Origin: Bacteroidota bacterium
Lineage (GTDB): Bacteria > Bacteroidota > Bacteroidia > Chitinophagales > Chitinophagaceae
Assembly (NCBI GenBank): GCA_013285595.1
Contig: JABDHF010000020.1
Coordinates: forward strand, 1-38,080
Direction: 5' to 3'
Length of the DNA stretch: 38,080 nt
Part shown: positions 9,010 through 17,180 of the stretch, one piece after another
Numbering within the stretch: position 1 is the stretch's first letter
How the letters are laid out: each line of letters opens with the position of its first letter
Position numbers and translations under genes: made by a program
Notes under the pieces: model-generated
Databases searched by the model: none
What the model saw: the letters and a program-made list of their open reading frames with translations, nothing else
Told to the model about the DNA's origin: nothing

Positions 9010-9615
9010 ATGGCACATTTACTTCCTGCTCTGCAATACGCTTTCGATGCGCTGGAGCCACATATCGATGCTCAGACAATGCAGATACACCACGACAAAC
9101 ACCACCAGGCCTACGTTGACAACCTGAACAAAGCCCTGGCCGGCAACGATGGCGAAGGCAAAACGCTTGAAGAGCTGATGGCTAACATTTCTTCTTATCC
9201 TGCAGCCGTGCGCAACAATGGTGGCGGACATTACAACCACTCTTTATTCTGGACAATACTTGGCCCTAATGCAGGCGGTACCCCGTCAGGCGATCTTGAA
9301 AAAGCAATAAATGAAACATTCGGTTCTTTAGATGCACTAAAAGAAAAAATGAACGCAGCAGGCGCAACTCGTTTCGGCAGCGGCTGGGCATGGCTGTTAG
9401 TAAATGATGGTAAGCTGATAGTAAGCTCCACGCCTAACCAGGACAACCCGCTGATGGATGTTGCAGAAGTAAAAGGACAGCCTATTTTAGGTATAGATGT
9501 ATGGGAACATGCCTACTACCTGAAATATCAAAACAAGCGCCCCGACTATCTTATAGCAATATGGAACGTCATCAACTGGGATGCGGTAGCTATGCGCTAC
9601 AAAGCAGCACTCTAA
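9010..9615 (+). CDS. sodA: Superoxide dismutase, Mn-type
   Basis: The 201-residue protein converts superoxide to oxygen and hydrogen peroxide and is a normal-length Fe/Mn SOD. The four metal ligands are visible: H27 (in MQIHHDKHH), H77 (NHSLFW), D163 and H167 ([13 protein letters not shown]). The second-sphere pattern GGG-H-YNHS before H77, together with Gln144 in NQDNPLM, is the arrangement of Mn enzymes; Fe enzymes carry the Gln near residue 70 instead. Cambialistic activity remains possible. No signal peptide is present, so it is cytoplasmic. It is monocistronic, with its own TAnnTTTG promoter and a strong bidirectional terminator. Confidence 0.97.
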   Translation: MAHLLPALQYAFDALEPHIDAQTMQIHHDKHHQAYVDNLNKALAGNDGEGKTLEELMANISSYPAAVRNNGGGHYNHSLFWTILGPNAGGTPSGDLEKAINETFGSLDALKEKMNAAGATRFGSGWAWLLVNDGKLIVSSTPNQDNPLMDVAEVKGQPILGIDVWEHAYYLKYQNKRPDYLIAIWNVINWDAVAMRYKAAL

Positions 9616-9638
9616 GCAATAATATCTTGATAAAATAA

Positions 9639-9675
9639 AAAACTCCTGCTCTCCAAAAGAGCAGGAGTTTTTTTG
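9639..9675. terminator. Bidirectional terminator between sodA and a convergent gene
   Basis: A 14-bp perfect stem (9639-9652 with 9658-9671, core ACTCCTGCTCT / AGAGCAGGAGT) and a 5-nt loop, flanked by A-rich and T-rich runs on both sides. It serves sodA on the plus strand and the outer-membrane protein gene on the minus strand. Confidence 0.85.
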
Positions 9676-9688
9676 CAAAAGCATTTAC

Positions 9689-10342
9689 CTAGTTTATTCC
9701 AAAAGAAAAACCAAAGCCTATGATCAGCCCGCCGGGAGAGATCAGGTTCATCGTGGTTTTTGAATTATCGCTGAGCGGGTAGCCGCTGATTTGGGTGTAT
9801 TTATTGCCATAAGAAAGAGGTACCGAATAACCGAGTTCGAGATAAATGCGGTTGTATTGTTTTCCTAAGTTCCAGTAACGGTGTACTGCGAGAAAAGCGT
9901 TTGTTTGCGGGTTCAGCGTCAGCGATACCTGTTCCACGTTGCCGGTAACTGTCTCCAGGTTTTGCTGGTAGTTCTTCAGGCCTGTATTGTAGGTCACTCC
10001 GCCGCCAAATGCCCATCCCCTGTGACAGGCATCTAAGTAATACTTGCCGGAGATAGCGATCTTATAACCCCACGAGCTAATGCCTGCGCCACCCTCTATG
10101 GAGGCATATCTGACTATCGGCACATCAAAACTGACACCAAGTAGTCCCGTATTGTTATTGATACCTGTACCAAGGGAAATATACGATGAGGGACAGTGCG
10201 ATGGGCGTTGGATACGGCGTTTTGTTGAATCCAGGTGTTTTGTCGAAGCTTTATTTCGCTGATACACCGATACATCGTAAGCTTGGGCAAATGCACTAAA
10301 GCTTAAAAGCACAACAAATAGGGTTAGCATCGTTTTCTTCAT
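9689..10342 (-). CDS. Putative outer-membrane beta-barrel protein
   Basis: The start was placed at the ATG at 10342 (MKKTMLTLFVVLLSFSAFAQ), which gives a clear signal peptide of about 20 residues. The longer frame from 10432 would put 30 unlikely residues in front and would start upstream of the TAnnTTTG element at 10396-10403. The 217-residue protein alternates hydrophobic and polar residues in strand-like segments (YISLGTGINNNTGLLGVSFDV, WNLGKQYNRIYLELGYSVPL) and ends LIIGFGFSFGIN, as expected for a small barrel. No named family is recognised and the function is unknown. Confidence 0.68.
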   Translation of the reverse strand: MKKTMLTLFVVLLSFSAFAQAYDVSVYQRNKASTKHLDSTKRRIQRPSHCPSSYISLGTGINNNTGLLGVSFDVPIVRYASIEGGAGISSWGYKIAISGKYYLDACHRGWAFGGGVTYNTGLKNYQQNLETVTGNVEQVSLTLNPQTNAFLAVHRYWNLGKQYNRIYLELGYSVPLSYGNKYTQISGYPLSDNSKTTMNLISPGGLIIGFGFSFGIN

Positions 10343-10395
10343 CTCGTATTTTTTTAATTGTCTAATGGTATAGCTGGTCAATATTTTTATGGCTG

Positions 10396-10403
10396 CAAAT
10401 TTA
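10396..10403 (-). promoter_or_regulatory. -7 element TAAATTTG for the outer-membrane protein gene
   Basis: Exact TAnnTTTG match on the minus strand, 53 bp upstream of the ATG at 10342. It excludes the longer in-frame start at 10432 if used. Confidence 0.5.
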
Positions 10404-10956
10404 TTTTTTTGTTGCAATAAATTGATACACATATTGTCTATATAAATTACAAGGCATGTTACATGTATTCGCTTTTCCTTGCATCTAAACTCAGCACGTT
10501 ACAATAAATTCTCCATTATATCGTTTATCAATGGCGCTTGTAAAAACTTTAATCACAGGCAGATATCACTTCGAAATAAATGAAATAACTTAGAACGTTA
10601 TTTTTTGCTGTCTGTGCATGTATATCACTTTTTCAGTAGCCCCGGCCTTTAGGCCGGGGGCACAATGAAACAAGAAACAGGCTTTAGCCAAAACTGCGTT
10701 ATTAGGGGTAAAGTCTATTGGTATAATATGGATGGGAAAATGATCTGCTCACGGATATATGCCCGTAGCGGGCTAACCACACAATAGCCACGGCAATAAT
10801 ATAGAAGGATATACTAAATGAATTGGGGCAGAAATAGAGCACAAAAATATAGGGTTCCGCTCCCCCAAAAACATGCTGGAAACCCGCACTAATCCAGTCT
10901 TTTTAATAAATAATAATTTTATTTAATAAATTCTAAACTTTCAGTAAATTCCAATA
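10404..10956. other. Long intergenic region without a recognisable gene
   Basis: About 550 bp between divergent genes at 10342 (minus) and 10957 (plus). It holds the REP-like element described separately at 10635-10700. I see no plausible coding frame, tRNA or strong terminator elsewhere in it. The last 60 bp before 10957 are very AT-rich and probably carry the promoter of the plus-strand gene, but no exact TAnnTTTG was found. Confidence 0.5.
10635..10700. repeat. REP-like two-hairpin palindromic element, copy A
   Basis: Two GC-rich hairpins share a TTTA loop. The first pairs CCCCGGCC with GGCCGGGG around 10640-10659; the second is GGC-TTTA-GCC at 10680-10689. They are separated by a CACAATGAA-containing linker. 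The element aligns over about 66 bp with copy B at 23066-23131 in the same orientation. The design, a strong hairpin plus a short related hairpin in intergenic DNA, is that of REP/BIME elements moved by IS200-like RAYT transposases. No RAYT gene is in the window. Confidence 0.7.
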
Positions 10957-11661
10957 ATGAGAACGAACCGAATCCTCTTGTTTTTTATGCTCCTGCTCCC
11001 CACTCATTTGTTTGCTCAGACCATAGATACCAGCCACACTCATGCACTCGGGTTACTCGTAGAGTCCAATTCTATGTTTGCCCGGGACGGCAATGCCGAA
11101 TTAGCGACAGTAGGGCTGCAATACAATAAAAGGAGGAAGAAGTTAAGCTACAAGCTCACGGCAGGCTATGCAAGCTATGATCAGGAACCCCACGGGAACG
11201 GGTTTAACAGCATCATACAGGATACAGCAATTCGAAAGACCCCGAAAACAAAAATAGACATGGTAATGATTGGCGGAGGGTTGGAAGTACAGCGGCAGTT
11301 TTATAGAAAACTATACTTCTTTGCAGGGGTGGAGCTTCGCGCAGGGTATGGAAGTGGTACTGTAGATACTACAATAACCAAGGAATACTATGTTCCCCTG
11401 GTCAATCCATATACTGGTATGGCAGTAGCCGCCATAGCCGATGCTTCTTATGGAAAGACAGGTACTGATGCCACCTTGTTTTACCTTGGCATAACGCCTT
11501 ATTTCGGATTAAAGCTGGAGTTTAAAAGGTTTATCCTTGGCACAGATTTTAAGAACTACGTTGCCTTTACTGCATTGCATGATCGTACCGGCGCTACTGG
11601 CAATGTTGATTTCAGTAGTAGCAATATTTCCCAAAGCTTTTTTGTGCAGTATAAATTTTAA
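10957..11661 (+). CDS. Putative outer-membrane beta-barrel protein
   Basis: The 234-residue protein has a signal peptide (MRTNRILLFFMLLLPTHLFAQ). Its strand-rich body (KKLSYKLTAGYASY, LYFFAGVELRAGYGSG, ITPYFGLKLEFKRFILG) ends in SFFVQYKF, an aromatic C-terminus typical of outer-membrane barrels recognised by BamA. The predicted barrel is small, perhaps 8-10 strands. No named family is recognised. Its stop is 9 bp from the stop of the convergent cytochrome gene, so the two cannot be co-transcribed. The ATG at 10957 is the only start giving the signal peptide. Confidence 0.7.
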   Translation: MRTNRILLFFMLLLPTHLFAQTIDTSHTHALGLLVESNSMFARDGNAELATVGLQYNKRRKKLSYKLTAGYASYDQEPHGNGFNSIIQDTAIRKTPKTKIDMVMIGGGLEVQRQFYRKLYFFAGVELRAGYGSGTVDTTITKEYYVPLVNPYTGMAVAAIADASYGKTGTDATLFYLGITPYFGLKLEFKRFILGTDFKNYVAFTALHDRTGATGNVDFSSSNISQSFFVQYKF

Positions 11662-11670
11662 GGCTGTTGG

Positions 11671-13632
11671 TTAAAAGTTGCCAAGATCCGCCAGCATAGC
11701 CTTTGCCCGCTCATTCCCGGGATGCTTTTTTAGCAGGTGTTCCAGGCTTTTTCTTGCGCGGTCTGGCTGATGGTTACTATGGTACCACACCGCCAGGTTT
11801 ATGAGGTTCTGCTCATAATCAGGGTCTAGCTGGTTGGCGCGCATCATATAGTCGTAAGACATCGTATTGTTGCCTTGCTGCATATAGATGAAGCCCAGGT
11901 TGGTATTAGCGCTCACATGGTTAGGGTTTTCACCCACCACAAACTGGAATACAGCCAGCGCTTCAGGTACCTTCTTTACTGCCAGCAGGCATATACCATA
12001 CTTGTTCTCAAAGTCCAGCGAGTATTTCCATAGCTCAGTGGCACGGTGGTACCATGGCAGCGCACTGTCAGGCTGTTGTAGCTGGTAGTATGCTTCACCT
12101 ATGCGGTATGCCGTCCATGCATCATTAATGGTAGCCGGCTGTAATTGTGCAGCATAACTAGTTACCCTTTGATAGTCGTTAAGCAGGTAGTAAACCCGTA
12201 TGTAATCCCGGTTTTGCTTCTTTGCCGCTTCTATATCATTTTGTTTACCAAGGTATAGCAGGGCAGAGTCCAGCAAGCCCTTCGACTGTGCATACCGTTC
12301 ATAAAACTCCATATAGCCCCTTGCCGTAGTTATAGCGTCCGGGCTATTATTATTAAAACACTTCAACCCCAGGAAGGCTGTTATCTTCTGCTTCATAGAG
12401 TCCTCCACAGGCCGCTTCCTTATAAAGTGGTCCGTCACTGCTACGTGGGGTATATCTATACTGCTATTGTGCGGCATGTGGCAGGTCACACAGTCGTTGT
12501 TCTTAGTGGCGCGCACCTGTGCAGTCTCCGTGCATTGGTGTTGCCCATTCGCATTACCATGGCACCCCTGGCAGGCATTCAGGTATTGTGCCCGTGGTGT
12601 GAACTTCACGCTTACATGCGGGTTGTGGCAGGTAATGCAGCTCATCTTGCCCGACTGTACGTAGCACTGGCTTTTCTTCATACGCTCCACGTGCGATGCC
12701 ATGATCATCTTATCCTGTGCGCCCTCATACTCCGGCATAAACACGTTCATCACCTCAGATAGCTTCATGCCAGGGTGAAAGTCAAAAAACGTCTTCCCGT
12801 CGTTCAGCACAGCAATGCCCTGCAGGTGGCAGCGCTGGCATACATTGTTCTGTAGCTCAGTAGGCAGCCTGCGCGGGTTTACAATAGTATAGTCCGGTGT
12901 CTTAGAGGTGTCTATTGGCGTGTTGTTTTGCCGCTCCAGCACATGCAGGCTGCCCGGCCCATGGCACCGCTCACAGTCTATGCCGGTTTTTAAGGCCGTA
13001 TACTTATTCTCGCTATTGCTCACAAACTCCGGGTACCCGTTATGGCAGCTCATACACTCTATCTCTATAAGCCGCTGAAAACGGCTGCTGGCGCCCTTCT
13101 CAAACCCTGGCGCAAGGTCCCACCTGTGTTTCTGCGTATAAAAGGTAATAGGCGCCTGGTACAGGTAGCCGTTATTATTAAAGATGTGGGAATTAGTGTG
13201 TTGCCCTGAGCCCACTACATAGTTTACCTTCTGTACTCGCTTATGTACAGTATCTCCGCCCTCCACTCTGAACTCCATAATGTAGAACGAATCATGGTCC
13301 CAGTAAGGCTTGTAATAATAATCAAGTGCAGAGTCATACACCAGCGCATGGGCCGCAGAAAAGTCAGCCGCAGATTTTTCCTTAGTAGCAAACCCAAACG
13401 ACTGCCCCATGCCTGTTTGTATAAACGTCTCATATACGCTTTCATGGCAGCCACGGCACGTTTGCATCCCCACATAGTGTGCGCTGGTATCATACACATT
13501 CCGCCATAAAGAAGTTTCATGCGTATTATCGCCATCATCTTTACCCGCAGGGTTATTGCAAAAAAATAGCGGCAGTGTTATAGCAAACAAAGCAACCACA
13601 AGCAACACACTACGAAGAAGACGCGACGACAT
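11671..13632 (-). CDS. Seven-heme cytochrome c fused to C-terminal TPR repeats
   Basis: The 653-residue exported protein has an N-terminal hydrophobic segment (residues ~8-24) and a possible, non-canonical lipobox with Cys25. Seven CXXCH heme-attachment motifs lie at residues 59, 193, 220, 265, 332, 354 and 381, giving a cytochrome c554/c'-type multiheme domain over about 50-400. Extra histidines (for example H145, H149, H169 and H230) could serve as distal ligands. Residues ~490-645 contain TPR-like helices (NHVSANTNLGFIYMQQGN, PDYEQNLINLAVWYHSN), which would recruit a partner protein. It probably carries electrons in the periplasm or at the outer membrane; the donor and acceptor are unknown. 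No NrfA, CcsB or quinol-oxidising partner is adjacent. Its stop faces the stop of 10957-11661. Confidence 0.87.
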   Translation of the reverse strand: MSSRLLRSVLLVVALFAITLPLFFCNNPAGKDDGDNTHETSLWRNVYDTSAHYVGMQTCRGCHESVYETFIQTGMGQSFGFATKEKSAADFSAAHALVYDSALDYYYKPYWDHDSFYIMEFRVEGGDTVHKRVQKVNYVVGSGQHTNSHIFNNNGYLYQAPITFYTQKHRWDLAPGFEKGASSRFQRLIEIECMSCHNGYPEFVSNSENKYTALKTGIDCERCHGPGSLHVLERQNNTPIDTSKTPDYTIVNPRRLPTELQNNVCQRCHLQGIAVLNDGKTFFDFHPGMKLSEVMNVFMPEYEGAQDKMIMASHVERMKKSQCYVQSGKMSCITCHNPHVSVKFTPRAQYLNACQGCHGNANGQHQCTETAQVRATKNNDCVTCHMPHNSSIDIPHVAVTDHFIRKRPVEDSMKQKITAFLGLKCFNNNSPDAITTARGYMEFYERYAQSKGLLDSALLYLGKQNDIEAAKKQNRDYIRVYYLLNDYQRVTSYAAQLQPATINDAWTAYRIGEAYYQLQQPDSALPWYHRATELWKYSLDFENKYGICLLAVKKVPEALAVFQFVVGENPNHVSANTNLGFIYMQQGNNTMSYDYMMRANQLDPDYEQNLINLAVWYHSNHQPDRARKSLEHLLKKHPGNERAKAMLADLGNF

Positions 13633-13640
13633 TTATCTAC

Positions 13641-13648
13641 CAAAAATA
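13641..13648 (-). promoter_or_regulatory. Possible -7 element TATTTTTG for the cytochrome gene
   Basis: Exact TAnnTTTG on the minus strand, with a TTG on the same strand at 13673-13671 (22-bp spacer). It lies only 8 bp from the ATG at 13632, so the transcript would be nearly leaderless. The site may be a chance match. Confidence 0.3.
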
Positions 13649-13686
13649 GGAAATGATTAGGTGTGTATTGCAAATGAGAGCATTCA

Positions 13687-14688
13687 TTATTCCGCATCTA
13701 GCTTTTCAATTTCTTTCCTGACCTCATCGATTAGCTGTTGCTCGGTAGGAAGGTACAATTGGTACTTGCTGGCAATAATAGTTTTGTTATTCTCAGGAAG
13801 AGTAAATTTCACCACTGCATCATTTTTGTCTGCACAAAGTAAAATGCCTATTGTTTTATTTTCAAAATCCTGCTTTTCAAAACGGTCGTAATAATTTACA
13901 TACATCTGTAGTTGGCCAATATCTTCATGAGTTAATTTCCTGATTATGATCTCAAAAATTACAAAGCATTGCAAAAGGCGGTTATAGAATACAAGATCAA
14001 TAAAGAAATCATCACCATCAATATGAATGCGTTTTTGCCTTGCTATGAAAGAAAACCCATTTCCCAGTTCTAACAAAAAATCCTGCAAGTGACTAATAAT
14101 GGCACCTTCTAAATCCTTTTCATAATAAGATGCTTCCCTTTTTAATCCCAGGAATTCCAATACCATTGGGTCTTTTATGATATCCTTTGTATCAGAAGGC
14201 AGCTTTTCTTCCCTTGCTACTGCTAATACACTCTTCACATCATTGCTCATCAGCAGCCGTTCGAATAATTGGCTGTTTACTTGTCTTTCCAGTTGCCTTG
14301 CGGTCCAGTTGTTCTTCTCTGTTTCTGCTATATAAAAATCCCTTTTATTTTCATTTTCAATACGAATAAGTATTCGAAAATGTGTCCAACTGAATTGGGG
14401 GCGCACTGCGTCCCTAATTGGGAACATTTTATAAAATTGTTTATAACGGTTTAATTCTCTGTATGAAAATCCGCTGCCAAACTGAATTTGCAAATTTTCA
14501 GCTAAAGATTTAATAAGATACTCACCATATCCCGCCCTTTCTTTTCCCTGTAGTTCTTCTTCAAAGATCTTTTTGCCAATATTCCAATACATCAGCACAC
14601 GCGCTGTATCTACAGAGCGAATTGCATTTTCCCGGGCTCGCGCAATGATCTGTGTTATTTCGTCTATAAGTTCTATTCTTATATCCAT
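13687..14688 (-). CDS. YhcG/DUF1016 family PD-(D/E)xK nuclease-like protein, catalytic Lys replaced
   Basis: The 333-residue protein has the full DUF1016 arrangement: an N-terminal domain (residues 1-150; RVLMYWNIGKKIFEEE, GSGFSYRELNRYKQFY) and a C-terminal nuclease domain (180-330; DGDDFFIDLVFYNRLLQCFV, then HEDIGQLQMYVNYYDR and GILLCADKNDAVVKFTLPE). In active relatives the core Asp is followed by an ExK pair written as IELK or FEIK. Here D231 is present, but the pair reads FEIII: E246 stays and position 248 is Ile instead of Lys. Catalysis may be lost or use another residue. YhcG-like proteins are linked to restriction-modification loci and DNA processing, but no hsdM/hsdS gene is nearby. 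The gene follows tyrS by 18 bp and probably shares its transcript. Confidence 0.85.
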   Translation of the reverse strand: MDIRIELIDEITQIIARARENAIRSVDTARVLMYWNIGKKIFEEELQGKERAGYGEYLIKSLAENLQIQFGSGFSYRELNRYKQFYKMFPIRDAVRPQFSWTHFRILIRIENENKRDFYIAETEKNNWTARQLERQVNSQLFERLLMSNDVKSVLAVAREEKLPSDTKDIIKDPMVLEFLGLKREASYYEKDLEGAIISHLQDFLLELGNGFSFIARQKRIHIDGDDFFIDLVFYNRLLQCFVIFEIIIRKLTHEDIGQLQMYVNYYDRFEKQDFENKTIGILLCADKNDAVVKFTLPENNKTIIASKYQLYLPTEQQLIDEVRKEIEKLDAE

Positions 14689-14706
14689 TAGGCCATTTTG
14701 ATTTCT

Positions 14707-15984
14707 TTACCCAAACATCGCAAGCGTATAATTCGACTTCCCCTTTTGTATCAGCAGGTATTTACCATTCAGCAAATGCTCTTCAGCAATTTTAAAGTCT
14801 AGTGCAGTCACTTTTTCTTTGTTAATGCTGATGCCGCCGTTTTGCAGCATCTTCTTTGCTTCGCCTTTTGATGCGAACACTCCGCTTTCTGCTAAAAATG
14901 TAATGAGTTCCAGGCCATCTGCAAGTCCGCTCTTAGCGCCGGTTACCTGCGGCACACCATCCATCACCTCCAGTAATTGTTGTTCGTTAAGCGACCGCAA
15001 CACATCGATAGATGATTGCCCAAAGAGTATGTCAGAAGCCTGTTTCGCGAAAGACAGGTCATCTTCGCTATGCACCATTATGGTCATTTCTTCAGCAAGG
15101 GCCTTTTGCAGTTTTCTTTGATGAGGAGCCAGTTCGTGTTCTGCAATTAAAGCCTTCAGTTCATCTACAGGTTTGAAGGAGAATACAAGCGCCATCTTCG
15201 CAGCATCAGCATCTGGCAGTTTAAGCCAGAATTGGTAAAACTGGTATGGCGATGTTTTATTCCTGTCGAGCCACACATTGCCACTTTCAGATTTCCCGAA
15301 CTTGCTGCCGTCACTTTTGGTGATCAGTTTGCAGGTAAAGGCAAATGCATCGCTGCCGCCTTTCCGGCGTATTAGTTCGGTGCCGGTCACTATATTACCC
15401 CACTGGTCTGCGCCACCCATTTGCAGGGCCACCTTGTGGTTCTTATTCAGGTAGTAAAAGTCATAGCCCTGTATCAGTTGGTAAGTAAATTCAGTAAAAG
15501 ACATTCCAGTCTCCAGTCGGTTCTTTACAGAATCTTTTGCCATCATATAGTTCACTGAAATGTGCTTGCCAACATCTCGTATAAAATCGAGGAAGGAAAT
15601 TTCTTTGAACCAGTCATAATTATTTACCATCACGGCGCCATTCGGTTGTGAACTGTTAAAGTCAATGAACTTTCCCAGTTGCTTCCGAAAGCAACTGCAG
15701 TTATAGAGTATGCTATCCATATCCAGCAGGTTGCGCTCCTGCGATTTGCCCGATGGGTCACCAATCATGCCGGTGGCGCCGCCCACAAGTGCATAAGGCT
15801 TATGGCCTGCCCGCTGCAAACGCATGAGCAGGGTAATAGGAACCAGATTGCCCACATGCAAGCTGTCGGCCGTAGGGTCAAAACCTATATATCCGGCTGT
15901 CATTTCCTTGGCCAGTTGTTCTTCAGTTCCCGGCATTATGTCCTGTATCAGGCCCCTTTGTTGTAATTCTGCTATTAGATTCAT
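14707..15984 (-). CDS. tyrS: Tyrosine--tRNA ligase
   Basis: The 425-residue protein is a full-length bacterial TyrRS of the TyrZ/TyrS class I type; it activates tyrosine with ATP and charges tRNA-Tyr. Visible are the HIGH-like motif HVGN (residues 43-46) after GYIGFDPTADSL, the tyrosine/tRNA site GGADQWGNIVTG (190-201), and the KMSKS-equivalent KFGKS (228-232) in the sequence TKSDGSKFGKS. The C-terminus (~355-425) is an S4-like RNA-binding domain (GEAKKMLQNGGISINKEKV). A TAnnTTTG element lies at 16007-16014. No T-box leader is seen, as expected outside Firmicutes. The downstream YhcG-like gene is 18 bp away. Confidence 0.98.
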   Translation of the reverse strand: MNLIAELQQRGLIQDIMPGTEEQLAKEMTAGYIGFDPTADSLHVGNLVPITLLMRLQRAGHKPYALVGGATGMIGDPSGKSQERNLLDMDSILYNCSCFRKQLGKFIDFNSSQPNGAVMVNNYDWFKEISFLDFIRDVGKHISVNYMMAKDSVKNRLETGMSFTEFTYQLIQGYDFYYLNKNHKVALQMGGADQWGNIVTGTELIRRKGGSDAFAFTCKLITKSDGSKFGKSESGNVWLDRNKTSPYQFYQFWLKLPDADAAKMALVFSFKPVDELKALIAEHELAPHQRKLQKALAEEMTIMVHSEDDLSFAKQASDILFGQSSIDVLRSLNEQQLLEVMDGVPQVTGAKSGLADGLELITFLAESGVFASKGEAKKMLQNGGISINKEKVTALDFKIAEEHLLNGKYLLIQKGKSNYTLAMFG

Positions 15985-16006
15985 TGCTTTTTTCTTGGAA
16001 ACAGCG

Positions 16007-16014
16007 CAAAAATA
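16007..16014 (-). promoter_or_regulatory. -7 element TATTTTTG for tyrS
   Basis: Exact TAnnTTTG match on the minus strand, 22 bp upstream of the tyrS ATG at 15984, giving a leader of about 15 nt. Confidence 0.5.
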
Positions 16015-16170
16015 GCATTTAGAAATGCCTTATTTTTATATTATTGCATAATTGTATTCAATGGCTGTTTAAATGATTTTTTAGCCGGTTAATAAATTGG
16101 TTGTCTCTTTTCTTTTATTATTCCGATATTTTTTTCTATCTTTCGGTGCTACTTAACAAAATTTTAGGCC

Positions 16171-17028
16171 TTGAAACGACTTTTATTATCAATAGCCCTG
16201 TTTCTTCCCTTCTGCCTGCAGGCACAGGAACATCATGAAATAGGGGTAACTTTTGGTGCTGCTAATTACTTCGGCGATTTGCAACCTAAGCTATTTCCAA
16301 GCTACGGCTATGAGCCAATGGCCGGTATTGTGTATAAATATTTCATGAGCCCGCGCGTAGGCATTAGGCTGGGCGCATCTTATACCAACCTTACTGCGGC
16401 AGACAGCCTTAGTAATATCCCCGTTAATCAGCAGCGCAATCTTAGCTTCTCTACACGCCTGTTTGAAGTACATGCTGCGCTGGAGCTTAATTTGCTGCCA
16501 ATAGAAATAATGGATCATAAGGTTACTCCTTACATATTTGGTGGTATTTCTGCATTTTATTTCGATCCTTATGCAGATGACGCTGCCGGCGATAAAGTAT
16601 ACCTGCGCCCATTGAGCACGGAAGGAGAAGGCTTGCCTATGTACCCCGACCGTAAGCAGTATAGCCTGGTAAATATGGCATTCCCATTTGGTGGAGGTAT
16701 GAAGTTTTTCATCGGGCACAGGATCATGCTGACTGGTGAGCTAGGCTTCCGCTATACTAATACTGACTATCTTGATGACGTTAGCAAATCGTACGTAAAC
16801 CTGGATACATTGCAGGCTTATAAAGGAACGATCGCAAAACAAATGTCTTATCGCGGCAATACTACCGCAAAGTGGGATCATAACAATCCTAACTATGGCT
16901 TCCAGCGCGGAGATAGTAAGTCGAACGATTGGTTTTGGTATGCCAATGTTACTGTGACGGTTTATTTCAGAGCGTTCGGTAACCCGAAAGAATACCTGAA
17001 AACCAAGTGTCCTGGCTTCTTCCGTTAA
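16171..17028 (+). CDS. DUF6089 family outer-membrane protein, PorG-like
   Basis: The 285-residue barrel protein uses a TTG start at 16171; no ATG precedes the signal peptide (KRLLLSIALFLPFCLQAQ). The mature start EHHEIGVTFGAANYFGDL, followed by a GIRLGASYTNLTAADS segment, matches the DUF6089 family. That family includes PorG, an outer-membrane component of the type IX secretion machine. Strand-like segments continue to VTVYFRAFGNPKEYLKTKCPGFFR. Several probable T9SS client proteins are encoded in this window, so a secretion role fits. However, DUF6089 paralogues are numerous and PorG identity is inference. A strong terminator follows at 17053. Confidence 0.78.
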   Translation: MKRLLLSIALFLPFCLQAQEHHEIGVTFGAANYFGDLQPKLFPSYGYEPMAGIVYKYFMSPRVGIRLGASYTNLTAADSLSNIPVNQQRNLSFSTRLFEVHAALELNLLPIEIMDHKVTPYIFGGISAFYFDPYADDAAGDKVYLRPLSTEGEGLPMYPDRKQYSLVNMAFPFGGGMKFFIGHRIMLTGELGFRYTNTDYLDDVSKSYVNLDTLQAYKGTIAKQMSYRGNTTAKWDHNNPNYGFQRGDSKSNDWFWYANVTVTVYFRAFGNPKEYLKTKCPGFFR

Positions 17029-17052
17029 TTCTATAAAAGCTTTACTGTTATT

Positions 17053-17085
17053 AGGAGCATTGTGTACACAATGCTCCTTTTTTTG
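17053..17085 (+). terminator. Terminator of the PorG-like gene
   Basis: A 26-bp perfect palindrome at 17053-17078 (arms beginning AGGAGCATTGTG, ending CACAATGCTCCT) runs directly into seven T residues. It is an intrinsic terminator 24 bp after the stop codon. Confidence 0.9.
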
Positions 17086-17133
17086 TAGATGCCTTTTGGG
17101 TAGTCGCTATGCATTTAGCTTTAAAAAAAATTA

Positions 17134-17179
17134 GTGGTTATAACAACCACCTAAAGAAAAATGTACTACATTTGTAGTG
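17134..17179 (+). promoter_or_regulatory. BlaI/MecI-type operator overlapping a TAnnTTTG promoter
   Basis: The dyad ACTACA-TT-TGTAGT (17165-17178) matches the operator core recognised by BlaI/MecI-family repressors. The same bases contain TACATTTG (17167-17174), an exact TAnnTTTG element, so repressor binding would block the promoter. A separate inverted repeat, GTGGTT / AACCAC with a 5-nt loop, lies at 17134-17150 over the expected -33 region, and no good TTG is present. No blaI or blaR gene is in the window; the regulator would act in trans. Confidence 0.5.
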
Positions 17180-17180
17180 G

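Noticed and set aside
10404-10956. Possible small gene in the 10.4-10.9 kb gap
   Set aside because: No frame has a convincing start, length or composition; only the REP-like element is supported.
15985-16170. T-box or other riboswitch ahead of tyrS
   Set aside because: The predicted leader is only about 15 nt, too short for a structured switch.
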